Source: Cryptomeria japonica
Taxonomy: Eukaryota > Streptophyta > Pinopsida > Cupressales > Cupressaceae
DNA length: 64,000 nucleotides
Reading direction: 5' to 3'
NCBI RefSeq assembly: GCF_030272615.1
Contig: NC_081414.1
Coordinates: 917,237,509 to 917,301,508, forward strand
Below, one piece after another: positions 34,901-44,017 of the stretch (positions are counted from its first letter, which is position 1; each line of letters starts with the position of its first letter). Below the pieces are notes generated by a model. The model did no database searches and was not told where the DNA came from. It was given only the letters and a program-made list of their open reading frames with translations. Made by a program: the position numbers and the translations under genes.

Positions 34901-35279
34901 AGCCAAAAGAATTCTCCATGTACCCTGCTCAATACTATTCTTATTACTTCCTTGGGGAATTTCAGAATGCAGAGGATCTCAGTGAATCCTAGGGTTTCAA
35001 CAATTTTGTGTTCAGGTTTTACATTTCTGGAGTCATCATAGATAACAGATTTGTACATGTTCTTGATTTCTTCATCTCCTAATTCTTCTATATGGCAATG
35101 GATATAAATTCTAGGGTCTTCTGCAAAAACAACTCCTTTGGGAATTTGGGAAAAAGAACCTACATTGTCATCCTTTTTAGCTATCTCAGGAACTAACTGA
35201 AATATAGGCCTAGGGCATTTGATTACCTTGACCACAGTAGGGTTTGCTATGAATTCAAGTACAGAAGAGGATGCCATGA
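31990..35279 (-). pseudogene. Z ORF2: long protein of unknown function (MASSS..., coiled coil), few lesions
   Basis: The minus reading starts at ATG 35277-35279 (MASSSVLEFIANPTVV). Parts in order: an N-terminal globular region to 34699 (IYIHCHIEELGDEEIKNMYK; EFFWLDSIHKITKEAMKAVI); a second conserved block 34513-34088 (PRTIWVTEMGYETDDYIIET); a strongly basic block 33946-33680 (KKTTPKKKVTPKKKRTQQ, a possible nuclear-localisation signal); a 291-aa acidic Thr/Gln/Glu-rich open stretch 33439-32564; and a coiled coil 32536-32138 (FEEELLKLEREKERIINKA) ending near SPRLDYLAFL. Stops or frame breaks are few (around 34700-34500, 34085-33950, 33675-33440, 32560). Y ORF2 has the same parts in the same order. 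I do not recognise a known enzyme; conservation between diverged elements suggests selection while active. Confidence 0.65.
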
Positions 35280-35681
35280 TTATAAATACCTTTTTCTGCC
35301 TTTGGAAGGATTGATTGCTGAAATTCTTTGCCTCTTTGCTCAAAATGCCTTAGCTCTGGAAATTTTGCGCTCTTCGAATGTTTGAATGCTCGGTGAAGTA
35401 AAATGGAGCCAAAAACATTAATTTATAATGTCAATCTGCCAACTTCCATATTTAATACTTGCTGGTTAAGTAATCACTTAACATAACTATCAGTATAGAA
35501 GTAATTTCAACTTATTACCATCAACCGAGGGAATAATAGCATATGTTTCATTGATTTCCAAACCCTCAAAGAAATTTCTTCAATTTGATGAAGAGATTCC
35601 TACTAGTGGAGTGCTATTATGTTCTGTCGGTGGAGTGTTGCTTTGTCATGCCGGTGGAGGAGTATTCCCAACACCATTTTG

Positions 35682-36112
35682 TTATGATTTCCTGATCCAT
35701 TGTTTTGAGAATTCTTGCTTAACTTCTTCAACTTTTTCTTTTCCTTTCAAACTAGGACCTTTGTTGTCTACCGGTGAGGACTTGCTTCTACAAAATTTAT
35801 TAATATGCCCAATTTTGTTACATGCATAACAAGTCACATTATTTCTCTGAATAGCCTTTCCATAACCTATGTCGATTTGTGTTCTGCATTGATTAGATAA
35901 ATGTCCAAATCTTCCACAAACATAACATCTCACATTCATTCTACAATTCTCAGAGTTATGACCAACTTTGTTGCATTTTGAACATTGACCGGTGGGTACA
36001 TTGGTATTCTGATAGTTTCTAGATCTACATTCATTTGCTCTATGACCATACTTATTACAGTTAAAGCATTTGCCATTAAATTTATAAGCAGTAGGTTGTC
36101 TTACCAGTTTGC
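35682..36112 (-). CDS. Z ORF1 C-terminal part: four intact CCHC zinc knuckles
   Basis: An open minus reading with four C-X2-C-X4-H-X4-C knuckles in a row: CFNCNKYGHRANEC, CSKCNKVGHNSENC, CYVCGRFGHLSNQC and CYACNKIGHINKFC, followed by a Lys/Glu-rich tail (LKGKEKVEEVKQEFSKQWIR) and a stop. All sixteen metal ligands are present. The preceding RQPTAYKFNGK motif is nearly the same as in Y. Such arrays bind RNA in Gag proteins. A frame break near 36112 separates it from the coiled coil upstream (36101-36733, ending IIANW). Confidence 0.85.
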
Positions 36113-36754
36113 TATGATCTGTGTGTTTGCAGTACTAGAGCTTTCACCAACTTCAAAGCCAATTCCACAAGTGTCACCTTTAGGTTTTTTATTCTTCAGC
36201 AAGTTACCAAGTTCCTTTGAGCTTTTTTTGAATTTCTCTTTATGTTGATTTGCAGTATCTAGTTCTCTTTCTAAGACTTCTTTCTGCCTCATCAGTTCAT
36301 TTGAGTCATTCTGAGTGTGCATCAAATCTATCTTCAACAAATCATTTTCATAGCTAAGTCTTGTGTTCTCATTTGCAGCATCACTTAGTCTTCTAGTCAA
36401 ATCTTCTTCATTCTTCTTTCTATCTTCAATTTCTTTACAAAATCTCATAGTCATATCCTGCATCTCATTCTTTGTTGTCATATTCTCTTGTTTCAGCTTG
36501 TTTATCACATCATTAAGAGTTTCTTTTTCATCATTCTCATTTTGCATCTTTTCACAAAGTTCTCTTCTCTTGTTTCTTGAAATAGTAAGATTCTCTTGAA
36601 GTGCTTGAATAATATCCTGAGCAGCCTTTAGATCATCTTCAAGTTTGATATTTTTCAATTTTTCTACATCATAGTCTGAGAGAGCTCCTTCAAGTTGCTT
36701 CATCAGATTTTCCATCTGAGAGAGCTCCTTCAAGTTGCTTCATCAGATTTTCCA
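36101..36754 (-). pseudogene. Z ORF1 N-terminal coiled coil
   Basis: In minus reading, about 200 residues of nearly continuous charged coiled coil (LTISRNKRRELCEKMQNEND, TKNEMQDMTMRF, NTRLSYENDLLKIDL, ERELDTANQHKEKFKKSSKE) homologous to Y ORF1. A 40-bp tandem duplication at 36675-36754 lies at its 5' end; because 40 is not a multiple of three it shifts the frame and probably cost the original start. It is separated by one frame break from the zinc-knuckle part. It probably acts in Gag oligomerisation; no capsid domain is visible. Confidence 0.7.
36675..36754. repeat. 40-bp perfect tandem duplication in Z ORF1
   Basis: tctgagagagctccttcaag...ttttcca occurs twice back to back (36675-36714 and 36715-36754) without a mismatch. 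Confidence 0.95.
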
Positions 36755-36813
36755 TCTCTACCGGTGTCAAGATCTTCCTCAAGTTGTTAGGCTTCTGAAA
36801 ATAGAGGACCAAT

Positions 36814-36824
36814 CTCTGATACCA
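36814..36824 (-). other. PBS of element Z
   Basis: The plus strand ctctgatacca (minus TGGTATCAGAG) matches the start of the initiator-Met tRNA complement and lies two bases from the LTR at 36827. Confidence 0.9.
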
Positions 36825-36826
36825 AT

Positions 36827-37630
36827 TGTTAGGATTCCCACAGATACTGAGAGGGGGGGTGAATCAGTATCTAACCGGTTATAAGATTTTCTTAACTTAA
36901 AACATGTAGAGCATATTAATACTCTGTACCGGTAAGTAGAAAGTAATGCAATAAACAGAGATAAAAACAACCACATGAAAAACACACCATAACACAAGGA
37001 TTTAATGAGGAAACCCGGTGTGGGAAAAACCTCGATGGGATTTATGACCCACAATATTCACTTACTGGCCAATAAGAGAATATTACTGCTACAAGAGGGG
37101 CCTGCACATGCAAGAAGGCCAATTGCCCAGAGCTCACTGCTCAAATACAAAATAGGAAGTCTCACTGACTTACAAAATGGATTATATAAATCCAGTATCT
37201 TGTACTGCTTCAAAATAGCATCTATAATGTCAGATCCAGTACTGGTTTCTTCTCTGCTTCTTACATAAACCCTTAACCTATAATTCTCATAATAGGTCTG
37301 CCTTATTTCGCCTAATCACATTCTTCTTACTTGCTTCAAAATGTTCTACAATGATCTCTCTTATATAAGAGTCATTTTACAACTTGCCAAGTCGGCTTAC
37401 AATGATTTTACAAATAATAAACAAAATATATTACAACAAAAATCCTATCGGCCTTTGTGCCAGTATGCTTCCTTTCACTACCAGTGACGGTGATCTGAGT
37501 GCCAGTGTAGAGTCTGATCTTGCTAGTGCTGGTGGAATGTCTTGCCGGTGTCATAGGATTGTAAGGTTGCCATCAATGACAAAACCTTCAATCACCTACA
37601 ATGTCTCATTGGAGTGTGCATATGCCAACA
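36827..37630 (-). repeat. Z 5' LTR (right)
   Basis: It is 804 bp, paired with 30990-31793. TATA-like ttatataa is at 37361-37368. The TSD cattt follows. Confidence 0.93.
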
Positions 37631-37635
37631 CATTT

Positions 37636-39380
37636 TAATTTTAAAAATTAAAGAGAGCCTAGAAACTAAACATAGACACAAACCCTAAAGATTCTCACAC
37701 ACAAAATCTCTTGGAGGACACGTTGATTTTCTGAAATTCACTCTTCTTCTCGGTCAGGGATGCTCTGAATTCTTCTTCAGATGCAAGGTATGAGAGAAAA
37801 TCAATGAATTTCTCTTTTATGGCAACACCATTAATTCATTCATGTTGGATAGAGCAATTTGTTGGCACCAAGTTTGAATTTCATTCGTTGATCAAGATTC
37901 AAATGGTCGAGATTGCCTTTGACAACCTTCGAATGATGACATGGCATTTATTAGACTATCCTTGGCCAACTCAGAATTTTCAAAATTCATGTTGTTTGAA
38001 CCTTTTTATGATTTTATGCCTTTCACCATCTCCGCGGGATAAGCCTTCCTTATAATTCTCTTTATTTTCTTATCCCGCACTACCTTTTTCTATCTTGACA
38101 ATCCTCGTGGGATAAGGTCCCTACATATTTACCTTTACTTTTTATCCTACAGCACCCGAAAGAATTCCTCTCACCCTCATGGGATAAGGTCTTGCCATCT
38201 TTTCTTTATTGGCACTCTTTTATCCTTATAGCACACCACATTTGTCAACATTGTCTCTTCTCGCGGGATAAGGCCTTTGCATGTCCTCTGAGTATCCTCT
38301 TATCGTGCATTGCTCATAACTCCTTTTTATTTCCCGCTTAAAGGTGCTTTTCCTTGATATTTTTTCTTCGTGCGGGATAAGCCTCTTAATCTTTTCCTCT
38401 CTTATCCCACAATCCATCTCTTATCCCCACGAGAATGCATGAGATAAGAGATCCTATCGATCTCACCTTGTAATCCTTATCCTGTAGCACATTGAGTAGA
38501 AGAAATCCCTTGCAGGATAAGGTTCTTTGTATTTACCTTGTTACCTCTTATCTTGTGCCATCTTTGCATCGGCCTATGAGCATTGCAGGATAACTTTACC
38601 TTATAACTCTAAGTTGTTTCTTGTCTCGTGGGCCCATCAAGGCACCTTAAAACCATCGCCGGATAACACTTTCCTCTCTGCTTCTTTACCTTTTTCTTAT
38701 CACGCATGGTCACATTACATAGTGAAAACTGCAACCATATCTGCGAACATTCCTTACCCCGCACGAGCCTTTTGCTGCTATGAAATGACTGTGGGATAAG
38801 GATCCCTTTGTTGTCTTTGTCACCTCCCTATTCCAGTAGGGCTTAATCATGGCTTCAAAGGTGTCACAGGATAAGTCTTGTTCTTTAAGCTTTGCAAATT
38901 CCTTATCCCGCGCGGTCGAGACCTTTCATTGAAAGGCCTGCAGGATAACATTTTGTTGTGTTTCTTTTAGCACGCTTATCCCGTGCAACTACAAAACTAA
39001 AGCGGGCACTTAGGTGGACCATTTTTAGCACGTGGAGACTAGCCAAGGGTAAAGTGACCACACGAGGGGGCCTTCCTAGAGAATTTTTAAAAGGCAAAAC
39101 CACGGGGATACCTAACATAGGCATATAATAAAAATTTAAAGCAACAACCTCAAGCAGTAATTCCTAGTGTGTGGGGCTGGTGAATGAATGACAAAGGACC
39201 CTTCCGATGACGATTTAAAACCAGGCCACCGGTGATCACAAGCCAACTGCAGAATATAACATTGCTCGAGAGAACAAAGGAAAACCTTAACAACTCTAAA
39301 ACCCTATTAAAAAATCTTAAACCCTAAGTTCCAACACATAGGCAAGGGACAAATAAGACCAATTTTAAAACCCTCCAACT
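37636..39380 (-). repeat. V 3' LTR, part right of Z (U3 side)
   Basis: It matches 52004-53820. In minus sense it is the start of the LTR and so the likely U3/promoter region. It contains the alternating GGGATAAG/CTTATCCC array (38030-38985) and ends accctccaac at 39379. Confidence 0.88.
38030..38985. repeat. Alternating inverted GGGATAAG / CTTATCCC motif array (left copy)
   Basis: More than 20 exact or one-to-two-mismatch copies of GCGGGATAAG occur in alternating orientation. Forward copies begin near 38034, 38106, 38177, 38262 and 38369; reverse copies lie between them near 38070, 38141, 38220, 38308 and 38400, and the alternation continues less regularly to 38985. Spacing starts at about 36 bp forward-to-reverse and 72 bp forward-to-forward. 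Variants gtgggataag and gcaggataag are what CpG/CNG methylation decay of gcgggataag would give. The GATAAG core equals the plant I-box/GATA-factor site; function is inference. Confidence 0.85.
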
Positions 39381-39553
39381 GTAGATCTAGCCAGGGGACG
39401 TTTGACCACCCGGGTCAAAGCGAGAATCCAGATCTCTAGGATAGCAAACCAATCAAAAAATACAAGAATATTTACAAAACTTTAATCTAACCTATATATA
39501 AACCCTAAACCTATTGTGCATGGAAAAGATTAAGAAAAGAAATGCTTAAGGAA
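39381..39553 (-). other. V sequence between integrase end and 3' LTR
   Basis: About 170 bp without coding. The expected polypurine tract next to the LTR is not obvious: the minus strand reads ...cccctggctagatctaca before the LTR. The boundary may be shifted or the tract decayed. Confidence 0.5.
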
Positions 39554-40679
39554 CTATCCATGCATTGGCAGTTCCTGTATTTCACCATTCATATCAGTGC
39601 TAAAGTATGAATTGTCACCATTCTTCTCTGCAATAACAAATGGCCCCTGCCACAACGCTTCAAATTTTCCATGCTTGCCTTTATCTTGGGATCTAGCATT
39701 CCAAAACAGTACCAAATCATTAATTTCAAATTTTATCTCTGATGCCTTTTTGTCAAATAGGTACTTACTTTTTTGTTGCAACTTCAGGTTCTTCCTATGA
39801 GCATCTTCTCTACTTTCATCTAATTTTGCAAGCATCTCCATTCTTTCTTCCAGCGGATATGACATTTCCAGGTTATTTTCATGTATGAACTTGTACACAA
39901 GCAACAGATTGTTTATTGGTATCCTTGCTTTAGATCCATATACCATCTCAAAAGGATATGTTCCTATAGTCTTCTTTACAGTGATCCTATCTGCCCATAG
40001 TGCCATTTTTAACTTAGAATCCCAAGCTCTCTTATTTTTCCCAAGTGTTCTCTTGATTATCTTCACGATATTCTTGTTGCTAGACTCACCTTGCCCATTT
40101 CCTTGTGGATGGTATGGAGATGCATATGAGATTCTTATCCCATATGATTTACAAAATTTTGTGAACTTCTCAAATCTGAAGCACATGGCCATGATGAGTC
40201 TCACTGGTACTCCAAATTTGGTCACAATATTGTTTAGCAGAAAATCAATAACTATTTTACTGGTTACTTGTCTTGTGGGGATAGCTTCCACCCACTTAGT
40301 AAAATAGTCTGTAGCAACCAATATCCATCTATTACCACCACTGGACTTCTCAATGATCTCTCCAATAAAATCAATACCTCATTGATGGAAGGGGTCTCTA
40401 CTTGCATAGGCTGGGAGGTAGTGCTCCAGCATATTTTAGCTTACCTGAGAACCTTTGGCAAGGCTCACACTTTCTCACAAAGGTGTGTGCATCCTTAAAC
40501 AAAGATGGAAAAAAATAGCCTGCCATTAATACTTTTTGAGTTATGGTAATTGTTGTAAAATGTCCTCCACACACCCCATCATGCATTTCTCTTAACACAA
40601 GTTGAGCCTGTTGTTCATCTAGACAAAATAATAGAAAACCATCGTTGTCTCTATAATATAGGTCTCCAACAATAAACAC
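39554..40679 (-). pseudogene. V gypsy integrase, decayed
   Basis: Minus reading: 40679-40398 holds the N-terminal HHCC zinc domain (REMHDGVCGGHFT...FVRKCEPCQRFSGK). A break with stops lies at 40397-40322. Then 40321-39554 (255 aa) holds the catalytic core and C-terminal domain. The first Asp lies in VATDYFTKWVEAIPT; the second, normally in a DNG-like motif, is lost (sequence RLIMAMCFRFEKF); the Glu is kept in SPYHPQGNGQGESSNKN. The C-terminal part has FEINDLVLFWNARSQDKGKH and FEALWQGPFVIAEK. Inactive because of the missing Asp and the frame break. Confidence 0.85.
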
Positions 40680-40730
40680 ATACCTATGTGATCTCAGTTT
40701 TAAGGATCTTTTTTGGCTTTCTATAAAACC

Positions 40731-42443
40731 TTATGGATATATGGAGTCTGTAAGAAAAGGAATAATATCAACATACCATAGGGTTCTTTGTAGACTGCAA
40801 ATGATACCTAGTGAATCAGATAAAACATTTATCTTGGCAGCTTCTAAGTTCTCCTCATCCATAAGCTTTTCCAAGCCCATTCCTCGGACCAACTTAGTGA
40901 TTTGGATGTCAACATTAAACTCTTGGATCTTGTTGATCCATCTGCATCTTCTTCCTAACATCTCTGACTGGACAACGATGTCCTTTACTACAACATTAGG
41001 CACATAAGCTATTACTTGAGCACCTACCAGGTAAGGCCTAAAATTTTTTACAGCCTTGACTAAAGCATATGCTTTCTTTTCCACATTATCATATTTGAGT
41101 TTGGCTTCCTGAAGGGATTTGTTGTACAAATAAATAGGTTTCTCATACCCTTCACTGTTCTTTTGTAACATAATAGCAACCACAGTGTGAAATGAAGCAA
41201 AGGAAAAAACTTGGAAAGGTTTGCTAAAATTTGGTGCCTTTAAAACAGGAGCCTTCTTAATGGCTCTCTTTATGGCTACAAAGGCTTCCAAAGCTTCATT
41301 TGTCTAGTTAATCATAGGCCCTTTCTCTAGCATCCTTGAAATAGGTTTCACCATCTCAACAAAATTAGATATAAACCTACAAACAAAATTTATCTAGCCA
41401 AAGAAAGATTGAATGGCTTTCACAGTTTTGGGAATGGGTATTCTATCAATAGAAGCCACTCTCTCAAGATCTATCCTTACACCATCTTTGGACACAATAT
41501 GTCCTAATAGTTTACCTGCAGTTACAGCAAAGTGGCATTTTTTAGGATTAAGAGAAATCCCATATTCCAGTGCCCTAACAAATACCTTTTCTAAGTGCAA
41601 ACAATGCTCCTCTGCCCTTTTGGGAAATTTTGTCAAATCATCTTGATAGACAACCATAATGGTGTCTATAATGTCTTAAAAAGCTACATCCATAGCTCTC
41701 TGAAATGTTGCTCCAGCATTAGTGAGTCCAAAAGACATTCTGACATAGACATAAGTTCCCCAAGGAGTAGTGAAGGAAGACTTGTATCATTCTGATTCTT
41801 TGATCTTCACTTGGTTGTAACCAGATAATCCATCCATCATGGATAGCAAATCACAACCTGAGACCTTTTGTAGCATTGCCTCCATGTTAGGAAAAGGATA
41901 ATTATCCTTTAATGATGACACATTTAAATTCCTAAAATCCACACATAGTCTAATCTCACCATTTTTCTTTCTAATAGGAACAAGATTAGAAACCCATGAT
42001 GAATGTCTGATTAGTTTGATAATACCACCATCTATGAGCTTCATCAGTTCTTCTTGCATTTTGGGTCTAAGCATTGGGTTAATTGGCCTTCACTTTTGTC
42101 TAAAAGGCCTAGCAGCTGGGTCCAAAGGGATTTCATGTTGGAAAGGGTCCTCTCTATAGGATTTCAGGTCATCATACGATAATGCAAAAACATGCTTGTA
42201 TTTTCTGATCAAAGTGATCAACATGATCCTGATTTTTGGACTAATCCTTTTGCCAATGTAGACCTTTCTAGGAGATGAATCAGTTCCTAGGTTAACCTCT
42301 TCAAGGTCTTCTTTATTCAGGGGCAACTGCTTCATTGTTTGACTGTCCTGACTATCAAACACTCTTTCCAAAGCTACCAATTCTTTTGGAATTTTGTTTG
42401 TCTTTAGCTGCACTATCTCATTCCCAAAAACAATCTTTTCCAT
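40731..42443 (-). pseudogene. V gypsy reverse transcriptase and RNase H, decayed
   Basis: Minus reading in four blocks. 42443-42090 is the N-terminal connection (PFQHEIPLDPAARPFRQK). 42074-41787 has early RT motifs (WVSNLVPIRKKNGEIRLCVD, NYPFPNMEAML, LLSMMDGLSGYNQVKI). 41657-41394 has the catalytic loop as VVYQDDLTKF, YQDD where most elements have Y-I/L/V-DD, then LNPKKCHFAV. 41291-40731 is the gypsy RNase H (EAFVAIKRAIKKAPVLKAPN; YNKSLQEAKLKYDNVEKKAY), whose first active-site Asp is replaced in VFSFASFHTVVAIM. Stops separate the blocks. Dead polymerase. Confidence 0.88.
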
Positions 42444-42449
42444 CTATAG

Positions 42450-43010
42450 TTTCTACAAAATAATTAAAGTCAATTTCTTGACTCTCATACTCATCTATAC
42501 AATGCAATAACTTTAGCAGGTCATCATCATCATTAAAAACTTGCCAATTGCAAATATTATCATGAATGGCAAGCCTAGTTTTTACCTCCACCTTTGAAAT
42601 TCCAGCCAAGGTGATATCATCACTCTTCAAAGCAATATTTGCTAAAACATCTGTCAGAATGTTCTTCGATCTTTCTATCCATTTGATATTAAAGGCATCA
42701 AAAAATTCCAATGAATCATAGACAGCTGATTTGTACTACTTCAATCTATCATTCTTGAAAGAATAAACTAATCTAACATGAGATACAATCAATTCAGAAT
42801 CTCCCCATACTAACAGTTTCTTTATCCCATGCTTAGTGGCAAGATTTAAACCTAGTAACAATGCCTCATACTATGCCACATTGTTAGTGCACTCAAAAAT
42901 TAGTTGGAAAGAATACTTAAAAGTCTTCCCACTAGATGCAATAAACTACTCTAGCACCCAACCCTTCCTTGTTGTGAGACCCATCAATGTACATGTGCCA
43001 CAGATCCTCC
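42450..43010 (-). pseudogene. V additional RNase H (RVT_3-like) between protease and RT
   Basis: Minus reading from about 43000 gives EDLWHMYIDGSHNKEGLGA (first Asp), then after a stop a Y-Y-A-x-C-E-A-L-L-L-G-L block (second acidic), then WGDSELIVSH (third Asp), and 42711-42418 with the region IKWIERSKNILTDVLANIAL (the D-x-L-A fourth-Asp block). This is the plant RVT_3/archaeal-like RNase H pattern known as a second RNase H in Tat gypsy elements. Here it lies upstream of RT, separate from the gypsy RNase H downstream of RT. At least three stops break it. Confidence 0.75.
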
Positions 43011-43060
43011 TTACTATTCTGAATTTCAGCTATGATAGGGTCTACAGCCTCTATGGATAA

Positions 43061-43740
43061 CTAAATAGGTTCAACTTTGAATTTCCCCATATCGAAGTCA
43101 CAGAACATCACTATATTATTTAGGTCATCTTTCTCAATAGTGGTATCAGACCTAGGTTCTCTTTCTAACCTGACAGCTTTCCCATTAACAGGGATAGTAG
43201 CATAGAATAAATCTAGTTGAACATTTCCCCCACTGCTGTCGTCCATTATCTTGACAAAAGCATACCATAATTTGGGGGGACAACTACAACTATCACATCC
43301 ACTTTGTAAGCAGCTTCTGGGAAATTCACTATCTTGACTTCCAAATTTTTAAGGATTCCTATCACAGGAATGGATCTATTATCCATGGCATAACACTTTC
43401 CAAAGTTGCAGTCAACATTCAACCCAAGTTCCCTCATGACCCCCATAGGAATGATATTAATGGTAGCCCCAAAATCAATCATACAATTTTTTACATGCCT
43501 GCCATTTACTATCAAAGTCATATAAAGGGGATCTACTTGTGAAGGGACTTTAGTGATAGTACTTCCTAAATAGACCTCAGGAGATTGAATTGTTTCAAAG
43601 TGTTCCCCTTGTGTACAATTAATTTCATCTTCTAAAACAGCATTGTTGTGCAAAACATCTTGGGGCATACTAGTAACTCCATTTATCAAAGCTAAAGCAT
43701 TATTTTATGCTCAGGGATCTTCATCATTTCTAACAAAGAA
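43061..43740 (-). pseudogene. V protease region
   Basis: Minus ORF 43689-43246 (147 aa) holds a retropepsin core: MTLIVNGRHVKNCMIDFGAT, N-I-I-P-M-G-V-M-R-E-L-G-L, and a distal VVVVPPNYGMLLSR. The catalytic loop reads DFGA where DSGA is expected. The next ORF (43246-43061; DDSSGGNVQLDLFYATIPVN) continues toward the extra RNase H. Upstream sequence (43740-44017) is a Lys/Thr/Val-rich linker with stops. Confidence 0.75.
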
Positions 43741-44017
43741 ACATAAATTTTTATTTGAGACAATGTTTGCATCATATCAAAAGGTGTTGTAAAAGTACTT
43801 GGATTGACCTCCTTTTGAACTGTCACTTTTGGTTATTTTTCCTTCTCAACCACAATTGCTTTCGGGGGAACTTCAGTTGTGACCTCCTTTTTAGTCTTCT
43901 TAAATTTTGTGCTCCCTTTTGGTACATATTGTTGGGAACGGGTGGTCTTTACCACCTTGTTCTTTTCTTTTGTGGATGGTTGAGGAGTCTATTGCTTAAG
44001 TTCCAATTTCTTATCCT

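Larger units (their letters stand above)
30990..37630 (-). mobile_element. Element Z: non-autonomous LTR retroelement, sister architecture to Y
   Basis: Two 804-bp LTRs (30990-31793 and 36827-37630; tgttaggattccc...atatgccaaca) and a perfect TSD cattt (30985-30989, 37631-37635). PBS TGGTATCAGAG, the initiator-Met complement, is at 36814-36824. PPT complement atctccccctttgg follows the left LTR. Internal minus order: coiled coil plus four zinc knuckles, then a long unknown ORF. No RT, integrase or protease found. The LTRs differ mostly by C/T and G/A changes, as expected for methylated DNA after insertion. Confidence 0.92.

Noticed and set aside
38030-38985. The GGGATAAG array as a CRISPR array
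   Set aside because: Motifs are only about 10 bp, alternate in orientation, and lie in a plant LTR; CRISPR repeats are longer and in one direction.
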